Of a stretch of 64,000 bases of DNA, positions 9,333 to 18,788 are shown one piece after another (the stretch's first letter is position 1; the number at the start of each line of letters is the position of its first letter). The stretch comes from Xanthomonas vasicola (GTDB lineage: Bacteria > Pseudomonadota > Gammaproteobacteria > Xanthomonadales > Xanthomonadaceae). Below the pieces are notes generated by a model that was not told the DNA's origin, ran no database searches, and saw only the letters and a list, made by a program, of their open reading frames with translations. Position numbers and translations under genes: made by a program. The stretch spans positions 62,001 through 126,000 of the forward strand of contig NZ_JSBW02000047.1 in the NCBI RefSeq assembly GCF_000772705.2, written 5' to 3'.

Positions 9333-10796
9333 ATGATTCCACAAATTATTCCGCGCCGTTGGTCTTGCGTTTGCCTGGTTGCCGCCAGTGCCGTGCTGTC
9401 GGCTGGTTGCTCGCTGACGCCGGCCTATCAGCGGCCGCCGGTGAGCGTGCCGGCCACGTTCGGTAGCCCACAGGCTGCATCCGCGCCCGATCAGCCCGAC
9501 GCCAATGCCACGGCTGCCGTGAGTTTGAACACGCAGGAGCGCGCATTCCTGCAGGCCTTCGCGCCGGGCCGCGACCTGCAGCCCCTGGTTGAACGCGCGT
9601 TGGCGCACAACGGCGATTTCCGCCGCGCTGCGCTGCAAGTGGAGCAGGCGCGCGCGCAGTACGGCATCGCCCAGGCGTCGCGTCTGCCCACGATCGCTGT
9701 CGGCGCACAACAGCTGCGGCAACATTTCGACAATCCGGCGCTGGATGCGCGTTACCAGCAGGATCTGGTGATTGCCGACGCGGGAATCGGCAATTTCGAA
9801 GTGGATTTCTTCGGCAAGCTGCAGGCGATGTCCGAGGCTGCGCGGCAGCGTTACCTGGCCAGCACCTACGGCCGCGATGCAGCGCGTGGTGCCCTGATTG
9901 CCGAGGTGCTGCGTGCTTACACCACCGAGCGCACGGCTGCGCAGGCGCTGCAGCACCTGCAATCGCTGGATGCCGACAGCGCTGCGCTCCTGGCCATTGC
10001 CGAGCGGCAATATCAGGTGGGGCTGATTGCGCGCGACGAGCGCGATGCGCAGCGCCGTCAGGCCGATCAGGCCCATGTGGCGGCCTTGCAGGGCAACGAT
10101 AACCACGCGGCGGCAGTGCGTGCCCTGCAGTTGCTGGCCGGCTACGACAGCACGCCGGTACCCGGCGATCTACAGGGTTTGATCGCTGCAGATACGCCTG
10201 CGAGCGCGTGGCGCGCACTCGATTCGTCACTGTTGCTGCAACGCCCGGATATCCAGCAAGCCGAGCTGGAATTGCGCGCGGCCAATGCCGATATCGGCGC
10301 GGCGCGTGCGGCGTTTTTCCCGTCGATCACCTTGAGCACCAGCGTGGGCACCGCCAGCGACGGATTGAGCGGCTTGTTTTCCGCTGGCCACGGGGTGTGG
10401 AGCTTTATGCCGCAACTGAATCTGCCGTTGTTCGACGGTGGCCGTAATCGCGCCAATCTGGATCTGGCGCAGGTGCGTAAACGCGCCGATGTGGTCGCCT
10501 ACGAGCAGGCGATCGAGTCTGCGTTTCGTGAGGTCGCCAATGCGCTCGACGCGCACGCGACCTTGTCGCAGGCCGAGCCGCGCTCGCGTGAGCAGGTCGA
10601 ACGCGAACAACTGCGTCTTGCTCGAATGCACGAGCGCATGGATGCCGGCCTGGAAGACCGCAGCGCGCTGCTGGCCGAGCGCACGCGCACCGCCCAAACC
10701 GAACTTGATTACCTGGACACCGCACGTCAACGCGTGCTGAGCCGCATTGCCCTGTTTCAGGCGTTCTACGGCGTGCGCCTGCCTACCTCTTCCTGA
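9333..10796 (+). CDS. RND efflux outer-membrane factor lipoprotein (NodT/OprM family)
   Basis: The 487-residue product has a lipoprotein signal with lipobox LSAGC, then the NodT-family start LTPAYQRPPV, and two outer-membrane-factor repeats rich in long helices. This family forms the TolC-like trimeric channel of tripartite pumps. The ATG at 9333 gives a signal peptide of normal length; the frame is open far upstream, but only as antisense of the regulator. The outer-membrane factor is the first gene of the operon, ahead of adaptor and pump, whereas adaptor-pump-channel is the commoner order. The MipA-like gene follows 19 bases after the stop. Confidence 0.92.
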   Translation: MIPQIIPRRWSCVCLVAASAVLSAGCSLTPAYQRPPVSVPATFGSPQAASAPDQPDANATAAVSLNTQERAFLQAFAPGRDLQPLVERALAHNGDFRRAALQVEQARAQYGIAQASRLPTIAVGAQQLRQHFDNPALDARYQQDLVIADAGIGNFEVDFFGKLQAMSEAARQRYLASTYGRDAARGALIAEVLRAYTTERTAAQALQHLQSLDADSAALLAIAERQYQVGLIARDERDAQRRQADQAHVAALQGNDNHAAAVRALQLLAGYDSTPVPGDLQGLIAADTPASAWRALDSSLLLQRPDIQQAELELRAANADIGAARAAFFPSITLSTSVGTASDGLSGLFSAGHGVWSFMPQLNLPLFDGGRNRANLDLAQVRKRADVVAYEQAIESAFREVANALDAHATLSQAEPRSREQVEREQLRLARMHERMDAGLEDRSALLAERTRTAQTELDYLDTARQRVLSRIALFQAFYGVRLPTSS

Positions 10797-10815
10797 CGTC
10801 TGCTGGAGACTTTCG

Positions 10816-11652
10816 ATGAATGTACTGTCCTTCAATCGCCTGCGTGGCAACCATGCTGTTCGCGCCGGCGTCCTTGCGTGTATGAGCGCCATTCCGTGCA
10901 TCGCGCATGCACAAACCGACCTGACCGGGAGCTCGCGCCTGCTGGGAGAGCGGACTGAAATCACTGCGGGCGCCGCAGCAGTTGCCACGCCAGAATATGC
11001 CGGTGCCGAACGCGCGCGCGTGCAATTCAATCCGGTGCTGGTGGTGCAACGCGGTGTGCTGTTCTTCGATACGGCGCGCGGTGCCGGCCTGCAATACCAG
11101 AGCAAGTCTGGCTTCTACATCTCGCAATCGCTGTATTACGACTTGGGCCGGCTGCAAAGCGACAGCAACTGGCGGCCGGGCTCGCGCCTGCTGGCCGGCA
11201 TGGGCGATGTGCCTGGGTCGGTGACGGCACGCACGCTGGTGATGCAGCCAGTGACGCCCTACATGAACGTCAATGCGGAGGCGGAATTCGCGCTCAAGGA
11301 TGCGGCGCGTCGCAACCGCTATCGCGCCGGAGTGGAGTTCACACTGCTGCATCGCGCCAGCGACACGGTCACCCTGGATCTGGACGTGCATGGCGGCGAC
11401 CACCGCTTCAATCAGGCCTATTTCGGCGTCACCGATGCGCAGGCCGGACGCACGCGTTTGGAGGCTTTCAACGCGGGATCCGGCGTCTACGCCGCCGCAG
11501 TCGGTGGCAGTTGGACGCATTCGCTGGGCGACCACTGGGCCACCACGCTGGGCGTCACCGGCACGCGCTACCTGGACAACGCCGAAGACAGCCCGCTGGT
11601 GGCGCGCCGCGCTCTGGTCGGCGGCACCTTTGCACTGACCTACAGCCGCTGA
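10816..11652 (+). CDS. MipA/OmpV family outer-membrane protein
   Basis: The 278-residue protein starts with a signal peptide (cleavage after AHA, about residue 32) and continues as an amphipathic beta-barrel of the MipA/OmpV family. Typical blocks are VATPEYAGAERARVQFNP and the terminal FALTYSR ending in an aromatic-rich strand. MipA was described as a scaffold linking murein hydrolase and synthase; OmpV members are porin-like. A GGAGA Shine-Dalgarno sequence lies seven bases before the ATG. Its position between the outer-membrane factor and the adaptor of an RND operon suggests a role in the same export or envelope-stress response, which is inference from context. Confidence 0.85.
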   Translation: MNVLSFNRLRGNHAVRAGVLACMSAIPCIAHAQTDLTGSSRLLGERTEITAGAAAVATPEYAGAERARVQFNPVLVVQRGVLFFDTARGAGLQYQSKSGFYISQSLYYDLGRLQSDSNWRPGSRLLAGMGDVPGSVTARTLVMQPVTPYMNVNAEAEFALKDAARRNRYRAGVEFTLLHRASDTVTLDLDVHGGDHRFNQAYFGVTDAQAGRTRLEAFNAGSGVYAAAVGGSWTHSLGDHWATTLGVTGTRYLDNAEDSPLVARRALVGGTFALTYSR

Positions 11653-11674
11653 GCGGCACAGACCGGGGGATCGA

Positions 11675-12781
11675 ATGATGACGATGTTTTATCGCGGCCT
11701 GGTGTGCGGCACGTTGCTGCTGGGATTGGCCGCCTGCAGTGGGCCGGATGCGCCCGCCACCGAGACGCCGCGCGCGGTGAAGCTGGAGCGCTTTGGCGCC
11801 GGCAGCGACAACCCCCTGCAGGTGCCGGCGCTGGCGCGCCAGGAACAGCGCGCCGAGTTGGCGTTCGAAGGAGCGGGCCGTCTTGCTGCGGTATTGGTGG
11901 ATGTGGGCGACCGCGTGACGCGCGGGCAAGTGCTGGCGCGCCTGGACGATGAACCGCTGCGCCTGCGCGAACAGCAGGCCGACGCAAATGTGCGTGCGGC
12001 GCTGGCGCAGTCTGGCGAACGGCAACTGCAGTTGCGCCAGCAACAGGCGATGTTCGATGACGGGGCCAGTTCCAATGCGACCTTGACGACCGCGCGCGCG
12101 GCGGCTGATGCCGCTACCGCACAACTGCAGGTGGCCAGGGCCGATCTGGCCATGGCCCGCCGCGGTATGCGTCTGGGCGAGTTGCGCGCGCCGTTCGATG
12201 GCAGCGTGGTGGCGCGCCTGCAACAGCCGCAGGCGGATCTGGCAGCGGGGCAGACGGTGCTGCAGGTGGAAGGGCAGGGCCATGTGCAACTGGTCGCCAC
12301 GCTGCCGACAGCTGCCGCTGCCGATCTGGTGCCCGGGCAAACCGTCCACGCACGCAGAGTTGATGCTGGCGCCGCGCCGGTCGCGCTACGTCTGCGCAGT
12401 CTTTCCAGCCGCGTGGACAATGCCGCAACGGTGCAGGCGTTGTTCGAGCCGGTCGCCGCAACGACGGCACTGCGTAGCGGCGACAGCGTGCTGCTGACAC
12501 TGCCTACGCATGCTGCTTCCACGCCCAGCGTGCCGTTGTCGGCGGTCGTGCCGCGGCTCAATCGGCAACAGGCCAGTGTGTTCGTGTACCAGCCGGCAAA
12601 GCGGGCCGTCATTGAACGTGCAGTCGACCTGGGGACGATTGTCGGTGAGCGCGTCCAGATTCTGCGCGGGCTGCGTGCAGGCGAGCAGGTGGTCAGCGCA
12701 GGGGTGGGCTTTCTGGTCAGCGGCCAGCCGGTGACCCCACTGCAGGCACAGACCCAGCTGAGCGGAGGTCGCGCGCCATGA
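11675..12781 (+). CDS. RND efflux periplasmic adaptor (membrane fusion protein)
   Basis: The 368-residue protein has a lipoprotein signal with lipobox GLAAC (about residues 17-21), a barrel-sandwich/lipoyl half (LAFEGAGRLAAVLVDVGDRV), a coiled hairpin (about residues 100-160), the second lipoyl half with RRGMRLGELRAPFDG, and a beta-barrel domain with SAGVGFLVSGQPV at the end. Such adaptors connect the inner-membrane RND pump to the outer-membrane channel. Its TGA overlaps the ATG of the pump gene in the sequence ATGA (12778-12781), so the two are translationally coupled. Confidence 0.93.
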   Translation: MMTMFYRGLVCGTLLLGLAACSGPDAPATETPRAVKLERFGAGSDNPLQVPALARQEQRAELAFEGAGRLAAVLVDVGDRVTRGQVLARLDDEPLRLREQQADANVRAALAQSGERQLQLRQQQAMFDDGASSNATLTTARAAADAATAQLQVARADLAMARRGMRLGELRAPFDGSVVARLQQPQADLAAGQTVLQVEGQGHVQLVATLPTAAAADLVPGQTVHARRVDAGAAPVALRLRSLSSRVDNAATVQALFEPVAATTALRSGDSVLLTLPTHAASTPSVPLSAVVPRLNRQQASVFVYQPAKRAVIERAVDLGTIVGERVQILRGLRAGEQVVSAGVGFLVSGQPVTPLQAQTQLSGGRAP

Positions 12782-15700
12782 AGCTGACCCAGATGGCGAT
12801 GCGTTCGAGCCGGCTGACCTTGTTTGCGGCAGCGATGATTCTGATCGGTGGCATCGTGGCCTTCCTTGGCTTCCCCTCGCAGGAAGAACCGTCGGTGACC
12901 GTGCGCGACACGCTGGTGTCTGTGGCCTATCCCGGCATGCCCAGCGAGCAGGTGGAAAACCTGTTGGCACGCCCCATTGAAGAGCAGCTGCGTGAGCTGG
13001 CAGGCATTAAGCGCATCGTCACTACGGTGCGCCCGGGCAGCGCGATCGTGCAGCTGACCGCCTACGACGATGTGCAGGATTTGCCGGCGCTCTGGCAGCG
13101 TGTGCGCGCCAAGGCCGCAGAGGCCGGTGCGCAATTGCCTGCCGGTACGCTTGGCCCGTTCGTCGACGACGACTTCGGGCGCGTGTCGGTGGCCTCGATT
13201 GCAGTCACCGCGCCGGGCTTTTCGATGAGCGAAATGCGCGGCCCGCTGCGGCGCATGCGCGAGCAGTTGTATGGCTTGCCCGGCGTGGAGCAGGTGAAGT
13301 TGTTCGGCCTGCAGGACGAACGCGTGTACGTGTCGTTTGATCGCGCGCGTCTGCTGGCGAGCGGCCTGACCCCGTCCAGCGTGATGGCGCAATTGCGCGC
13401 GCAGAATGTGGTGGGCTCCGGTGGGCAGGTGGCGGTGTCTGGATTGGCGCTGACCGTGGCCACGTCCGGCGAAATCCGCACGCCCGAGCAGTTGCGCGGT
13501 GTTCTGCTGAGCGTGCCCGGCGCGCCTGCCGGCGGTGCTCGCGAAGTGACCCTGGGCGAGTTGGCACAGGTGCAGGTGATGCCGGCCGACCCGCCGCAAA
13601 GCGCGGCCGTTTACCAAGGCCAGCCGGCGGTGGTGGTCTCGGTGTCCATGCAGCCCGGCAGCAATATCGCCGACTTCGGCAAGGCGCTGCGCGCCAAGCT
13701 CGACGACACCGCGCGCCAACTGCCTGTCGGCTTCACTCAGCACGTGGTGAGCTTCCAGGCCGATGTGGTCGAGCGCGAGATGGGCAAGATGCATCACGTC
13801 ATGGGCGAGACGATTGTCATCGTCATGGCGGTGGTGATGTTGTTCCTGGGCTGGCGCACCGGCTTGATCGTCGGCGCGATCGTACCGTTGACCATCTTCG
13901 CTTCGTTGATCGTCATGCGCGTGCTGGACGTGGAGCTGCAGACGGTTTCGATTGCCGCCATTATTCTTGCGCTGGGCTTGTTGGTGGACAACGGCATCGT
14001 GATTGCCGAAGACATCGAGCGCCGTCTGGTGGCCGGCGAGGAACGCCGCCAGGCCTGTATCGATGCGGGCCGGACGCTGGCGACACCGTTGCTGACCTCG
14101 TCGTTGGTCATCGTGCTGGCGTTCTCGCCATTCTTCTTCGGCCAGACCAGCACCAACGAATATCTGCGCTCGCTGGCCACCGTGTTGGGCGTGACGCTGC
14201 TCGGGTCGTGGTTGCTGAGCATCACGGTGACGCCGCTGCTGTGCATGTACTTCGCCAAGGTGCATGCCACCAGGAGCAGCGACGCAGTGGAATCGCGGTT
14301 CTATCGTGGCTACCGGCGCGTCATCGAACGTGTGCTGCAGCACAAGGCGCTGTTCATCGGTGCCATGGCGGCGATGTTGGCGGTGGCGATCACCGTGCTG
14401 ATATCGATTCCGTACGATTTCCTGCCCAAGTCTGATCGCCTGCAGTTCCAGATGCCGGTGACCTTGCAAGCGGGCAGCGACGCACGCGAAACCCTGCGCA
14501 CGGTGAGCGACCTCAGCCGCTGGTTGGGCGACCGCCGCGCCAACCCCGAGGTGGTGGACAGCATCGGCTATGTCGCCGATGGCGGGCCGCGCATCGTGCT
14601 GGGCCTGAATCCGCCGCTGCCGGCGGCCAACCAGGCGTACTTCACGGTCAGCGTGCGGCCCGGCACCGACATCGATGCGGTGATCGCACGGGTGCGCGCG
14701 CATGTGCGCAGCCATTTCCCTTCTCTGCGTGCCGAGCCCAAACGCTTTTCATTAGGCGCGACCGAAGCCGGCATGGCGGTGTACCGCGTGGTGGGCCCGG
14801 ACGAGGCCGTGTTGCGCAGTAGCGCTGCCGCCATTGCCAAGGCCTTGCGGGCAGTGCCGGGCACCGTAGATGTGCAGGACGATTGGCAAGCCCGCATTCC
14901 GCGCTATGTGGTGCAGGTCGACCAGCTCAAAGCGCGCCGCGCCGGTGTGAGCAGCGAAGACGTGGCGCAGGCATTGCAGGCGCGCTACAGCGGTGTGGAC
15001 GCTACGTTGATCCGCGACGACGGCACCGATGTGCCGGTGGTCGTGCGCGGCAGCGCACAGGAGCGCGCCGGCAACGGCAATCCGGCCGATACGCTGGTGT
15101 ATCCGCAGGCGGGCGGCGCGCCGGTGCCGCTAGCGGCAATCGCCACGGTGCTGCGCGACAGCGAGCCGTCGGCGATCCAGCGGCGCAACCTCAGCCGTGC
15201 CATCACGGTGACTGCGCGCAATCCGCAATTGACCGCGACCGAGATCGTCGAGCGGCTGGCGGCGCCCATCGCTGCGCTAAAGTTGCCACCAGGCTACCGC
15301 GTGGAGATTGGCGGCGAGCTGGAGGATTCAGCCGAAGCCAATCAAGCCTTGCTGCACTACATGCCGCATGCGCTGGGCGCGATCCTGTTGCTGTTCGTGT
15401 GGCAGTTCAACTCGTTCCGCAAACTGTTCATCGTGCTGTCTGCGGTGCCATTCGGGTTGATCGGCGCGGCGCTGGCGCTGGTGATCACCGGCTATCCGTT
15501 TGGCTTTATGGCCACGTTCGGCTTGCTGGCGCTGGCCGGCATCATCGTCAACAACGCGGTGTTGCTGCTGGAACGCATCGAGGCCGAACTTGCCGATGGC
15601 CTGCCATGCCGCAAGGCAGTGGTTGCTGCCGCGGTAAAACGTCTGCGTCCGATCATCATGACCAAGCTTACCTGCATCGTCGGCCTGGTACCGCTGATGC

Positions 15701-15837
15701 TGTTTGCCGGCCCGCTGTGGACCGGGATGGCGATCACCATGATCGGTGGGTTGGCGTTGGGCACGCTGGTGACGCTGGGCTTGATCCCGATCCTGTACGA
15801 CCTGCTGTTCGGTCTGCGCATGCGGCGCGGTGCCTAA
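12778..15837 (+). CDS. RND-family efflux pump, inner-membrane permease
   Basis: The 1019-residue protein is full length for an AcrB/HAE-type transporter: an N-terminal helix, a periplasmic porter domain, helices 2-6 with the proton-relay motif LGLLVDNGIVIAED (D404; the second Asp of AcrB is Asn here), a second porter domain and helices 8-12. Such pumps exchange protons for drugs, dyes or lipids taken from the periplasm or membrane. It sits at the end of a four-gene operon and is translationally coupled to the adaptor. The sequence is closer to the generic acriflavine-resistance branch than to metal (CzcA) pumps, because the metal-pump helix-4 motif is absent. The substrate is unknown. Confidence 0.94.
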   Translation: MKLTQMAMRSSRLTLFAAAMILIGGIVAFLGFPSQEEPSVTVRDTLVSVAYPGMPSEQVENLLARPIEEQLRELAGIKRIVTTVRPGSAIVQLTAYDDVQDLPALWQRVRAKAAEAGAQLPAGTLGPFVDDDFGRVSVASIAVTAPGFSMSEMRGPLRRMREQLYGLPGVEQVKLFGLQDERVYVSFDRARLLASGLTPSSVMAQLRAQNVVGSGGQVAVSGLALTVATSGEIRTPEQLRGVLLSVPGAPAGGAREVTLGELAQVQVMPADPPQSAAVYQGQPAVVVSVSMQPGSNIADFGKALRAKLDDTARQLPVGFTQHVVSFQADVVEREMGKMHHVMGETIVIVMAVVMLFLGWRTGLIVGAIVPLTIFASLIVMRVLDVELQTVSIAAIILALGLLVDNGIVIAEDIERRLVAGEERRQACIDAGRTLATPLLTSSLVIVLAFSPFFFGQTSTNEYLRSLATVLGVTLLGSWLLSITVTPLLCMYFAKVHATRSSDAVESRFYRGYRRVIERVLQHKALFIGAMAAMLAVAITVLISIPYDFLPKSDRLQFQMPVTLQAGSDARETLRTVSDLSRWLGDRRANPEVVDSIGYVADGGPRIVLGLNPPLPAANQAYFTVSVRPGTDIDAVIARVRAHVRSHFPSLRAEPKRFSLGATEAGMAVYRVVGPDEAVLRSSAAAIAKALRAVPGTVDVQDDWQARIPRYVVQVDQLKARRAGVSSEDVAQALQARYSGVDATLIRDDGTDVPVVVRGSAQERAGNGNPADTLVYPQAGGAPVPLAAIATVLRDSEPSAIQRRNLSRAITVTARNPQLTATEIVERLAAPIAALKLPPGYRVEIGGELEDSAEANQALLHYMPHALGAILLLFVWQFNSFRKLFIVLSAVPFGLIGAALALVITGYPFGFMATFGLLALAGIIVNNAVLLLERIEAELADGLPCRKAVVAAAVKRLRPIIMTKLTCIVGLVPLMLFAGPLWTGMAITMIGGLALGTLVTLGLIPILYDLLFGLRMRRGA

Positions 15838-15901
15838 ACCGCGCCTGCATTCGTCGGCCCGGCACGCCATACTTGGGGCAGACAGCAGCAAACACGACAC
15901 G

Positions 15902-16498
15902 ATGACCAAGGCAAAAAAGAAAGCCACACAGCAGCCGGTGCAGCCACCTGCACCGGTGTATCAACTGCATGTGGCAGTGACCGGCAGTGCGCCGCTGATC
16001 TGGCGGCGCCTGCTGGTGTCGGGTGCGGTGCGCCTGGCCACGCTACATCGCGTGTTGCAGCCGGTGATGGGCTGGAATGGCGCGCACCCCTACGAGTTCG
16101 ACCTGGGCGGTGGGCGTTATGGCGAATCCGGGCTGGATGTGCCGGAGCGTCCACGGCTCAAACATGCCGGGCGCGTCACCCTGGAAAGCGCAGTGGGCGA
16201 ACTGGAAGGTTTCGATTATTTCTACGGCGCCGGCCATGGCTGGCAGCATCGCCTGCAGGTGGAAGCGCTGTTGCCGCCGGATGCCGGCCTGCGTGTGGCG
16301 CGCTGCGTGGACGGTGCCAACGCCTGCCCGCCAGAGCGCAGTGGCGACATTGACAACTATCAGACGCTGGTGCAGATCATCGCCGACCCGGACCACCCGC
16401 AGCATGTGCAGGAACTGGCGACCTTGGGCGGGCGCTTCGAACCCGCTCATTTCGATCTGGCCGAGGTCAACCGCTTGCTCGCACGCGTGCGCGAGTGA
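15902..16498 (+). CDS. Plasmid pRiA4b ORF-3-like protein
   Basis: The 198-residue protein contains the pRiA4b ORF-3 domain (IS1096 TnpR-like): LHVAVTGSAPLIWRRLLV, LATLHRVLQPVMGW with following HPYEFD, and YGAGHGWQHRLQVE are the family blocks. The family is common on chromosomes and plasmids; its function is not established and the label does not imply transposition here. The N-terminus is a short Lys- and Pro-rich tail (TKAKKKATQQP). An upstream in-frame start near 15830 is possible but would overlap the end of the pump gene; the ATG at 15902 is preferred. Confidence 0.85.
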   Translation: MTKAKKKATQQPVQPPAPVYQLHVAVTGSAPLIWRRLLVSGAVRLATLHRVLQPVMGWNGAHPYEFDLGGGRYGESGLDVPERPRLKHAGRVTLESAVGELEGFDYFYGAGHGWQHRLQVEALLPPDAGLRVARCVDGANACPPERSGDIDNYQTLVQIIADPDHPQHVQELATLGGRFEPAHFDLAEVNRLLARVRE

Positions 16499-16664
16499 GG
16501 CGTGTCGCCTGGCCTGGGAAGGCGCTGAACACCTTGGTTTTCGCGCGCCACTGCGGCGTTCACGCGTTGCGCTAGCTGATCAAACACCGCGTGCAGGCCA
16601 GCGCCACTGCGGCTTGACGCCCGATCGGCTAGCCTGAGGCCCCGGTTTTTCCGAAGTCTGCGCA

Positions 16665-18497
16665 ATGTTCCGCTGGTTCGAGTCCCTGATCGATATTTTC
16701 CCGCCCATCGAGCGGGAGATGCCGCCACGCAGCGTGTGGCGCTTTTATCTGCATTATCTGCGGCCGTTGTGGCCAATTCTGTTGGCGACCTTGATCGCCG
16801 GACTGCTGCTGGCGCTGGTGGAAGTGGCGATGTTCGACTTCCTCGGCCGCATCGTCGACATGCTGTCCAACAAACCGGGGCCGGACTTCTTCCGGCTCCA
16901 CGCAGGCGAACTGATCTGGATGGCGGTGATCACCCTGGTGGCGCGGCCGTTTTTTACCGGCCTGCACAATCTGCTGGTCAATCAGGCGATCGTGCCGGGC
17001 CTGAGCAACCGTTCGCGCTGGCTGATGCACAACTACGTGGTGCGCCAAAGCCTGGGCTTTTTCAACAACGATTTTGCCGGGCGTATCGCCAATCGCGTGA
17101 TGCAGACCGGTACCTCGCTGCGCGAATCGGCCGTGCAGATGGTGGACGCGCTCTGGTACATCGTGGTCTACACCGGCAGCGCGTTGTGGTTGTTTGCACA
17201 GGCCGACCCCTGGCTGATGGCGCCGTTGCTGATCTGGCTGGTGGTGTACGTGGCGCTGATGGCGTTCTTCGTGCCGCGCATGAAGGCGCGCGCATGGGTG
17301 GCATCGGATGCGCGCTCCAAGGCGACCGGTCGCATCGTCGACGGTTACACCAATATCTCCACGCTCAAGTTATTCGCCCATGCCGGTCGCGAACAGGCCT
17401 ATGTGCGCGATGCCATCGACGAGCTGGCGGTGAAGCATCGCGGGCAGACCCGGGTGACCACTGCCATGGATACCGCCATTGCAGTGGCGAACGGGTTTTT
17501 GATCGTGGGCACCTGCGCGCTGGCGCTGTGGCTGTGGAGCCGCGGGCAGATCAGTGTGGGCGCGATCACCTTGGCTACCGGCCTGGTGATCCGCATCCAC
17601 AACATGTCTGGCTGGATCATGTGGACGGTGAACGGCATCTTCGAAGATATCGGCACGGTGCAGGACGGCATGCAGACCATCTCGCAACCGGTGCAGGTGC
17701 AGGACGTAGCGGATGCGGTGCCGCTGCAGGTGACCCAGGGGCAGGTGCAGTTCGAGCACATCCACTTCCATTACGGCAAGCGCGGCGGGGTGATTGCCGG
17801 GCTGGATCTGCAGGTGCGTGCCGGCGAGAAGATCGGCCTGGTCGGGCCTTCCGGTGCCGGCAAATCCACGTTGGTCAATGTGTTGCTGCGGCTGTACGAC
17901 CTGGAGCAGGGGCGCATCCTGATCGATGGGCAAGACATCGCAACCGCGACGCAGGAAAGCCTGCGCGGGCAGATCGGCTTGGTCACCCAGGACACCTCGT
18001 TACTGCATCGTTCGATCCGCGACAACTTGCTCTATGGGCGGCCGCAAGCCAGCGAGGCGCAGATTCTCGACGCCGTACGCAAGGCACGCGCCGACAGTTT
18101 CATCGACACGCTGATCGATGGCGAAGGCCGCAGCGGCTTCGATGCGCATGTGGGCGAGCGCGGGGTCAAACTCTCCGGCGGTCAACGCCAGCGCATCGCG
18201 ATTGCGCGGGTGCTGCTGAAAGACGCACCGATCCTGATTTTGGACGAAGCGACGTCGGCGCTGGATTCGGAAGTGGAGGCCGCCATCCAGGACAGCCTGG
18301 ATGCCTTGATGGGCAACAAGACCGTGATCGCAATTGCGCACCGTCTTTCTACTATCGCGCGCATGGACCGGCTGGTGGTGATGGACGGCGGCAAGATTGT
18401 CGAGACAGGCACGCATGCGGAACTGATCGCGCACGGCGGCTTATATGCGCGGTTGTGGGCGCGGCAGACCGGTGGGTTTGTTGCGGCGGATGCGTGA
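16665..18497 (+). CDS. ABC exporter, fused membrane and ATPase domains
   Basis: The 610-residue half-transporter has six membrane helices (about 20-330) followed by an ATPase domain with Walker A GPSGAGKST (394-402), the signature LSGGQRQRIAIARVLL (about 502-517), Walker B ILILDEATSALDSE and the H-loop IAHRLSTIA. It is of the MsbA/lipid-and-drug exporter class and would work as a homodimer in the inner membrane. The substrate cannot be assigned. No partner genes are adjacent; a strong hairpin element follows 80 bases downstream. Confidence 0.92.
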   Translation: MFRWFESLIDIFPPIEREMPPRSVWRFYLHYLRPLWPILLATLIAGLLLALVEVAMFDFLGRIVDMLSNKPGPDFFRLHAGELIWMAVITLVARPFFTGLHNLLVNQAIVPGLSNRSRWLMHNYVVRQSLGFFNNDFAGRIANRVMQTGTSLRESAVQMVDALWYIVVYTGSALWLFAQADPWLMAPLLIWLVVYVALMAFFVPRMKARAWVASDARSKATGRIVDGYTNISTLKLFAHAGREQAYVRDAIDELAVKHRGQTRVTTAMDTAIAVANGFLIVGTCALALWLWSRGQISVGAITLATGLVIRIHNMSGWIMWTVNGIFEDIGTVQDGMQTISQPVQVQDVADAVPLQVTQGQVQFEHIHFHYGKRGGVIAGLDLQVRAGEKIGLVGPSGAGKSTLVNVLLRLYDLEQGRILIDGQDIATATQESLRGQIGLVTQDTSLLHRSIRDNLLYGRPQASEAQILDAVRKARADSFIDTLIDGEGRSGFDAHVGERGVKLSGGQRQRIAIARVLLKDAPILILDEATSALDSEVEAAIQDSLDALMGNKTVIAIAHRLSTIARMDRLVVMDGGKIVETGTHAELIAHGGLYARLWARQTGGFVAADA

Positions 18498-18578
18498 CGG
18501 AAAAAGCGACGCGTGAGGACACGCAATTGGCTTCGTGTGGCTTGAAAACCTGCTAACGGAACTTAGCAAGCATCCAAG

Positions 18579-18601
18579 CCCCTCTCCCATCGGGAGAGGG
18601 G
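18579..18601 (+). terminator. 10-bp perfect hairpin downstream of the ABC exporter
   Basis: CCCCTCTCCC (18579-18588), loop ATC, GGGAGAGGGG (18592-18601) form a perfect 10-bp stem, followed by TTGGGGTGAGGGTACGG rather than a U tract. The position suits termination of the exporter transcript. The sequence is also a widely dispersed intergenic motif, so it may be a repeat first and a terminator second. Confidence 0.6.
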
Positions 18602-18780
18602 TTGGGGTGAGGGTACGGGGCGTAGCCACTAGCCATGTGGACGGCACACATTTCTTCGTTGCTGAATCACACAACGAAGGTCAGTTTCCTCCATTAGCCA
18701 TACGACGCTGCGCCCGCACCCTCATCCGCCCCACGGGCACCTTCTCCTCCATGAAGGGGACAATGTCCCGGTGAGAGAAT
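18579..18780. repeat. Bounded repeat element with inverted GGTGAGGGT/ACCCTCATC arms
   Basis: The left arm has the hairpin plus GGGGTGAGGGTACGGGGCG (to about 18621). The right arm (about 18711-18776) carries the inverse, CGCCCGCACCCTCATCCGCC, followed by CCTTCTCC and GAAGGGG. The arms face each other across about 90 bases of unrelated sequence, as in other dispersed intergenic elements with this motif. No reading frame of note lies inside. Confidence 0.55.
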
Positions 18781-18788
18781 AGAGGCAC

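Noticed and set aside
11689-14715. 1008-codon minus-strand frame over the RND adaptor and pump
   Set aside because: Antisense shadow of two genes with full domain evidence; composition rich in His and Arg with no recognisable domain.
15902-16498. pRiA4b ORF-3 / TnpR label as evidence for a transposon
   Set aside because: The domain is common in single chromosomal genes; there are no terminal repeats or transposase nearby.
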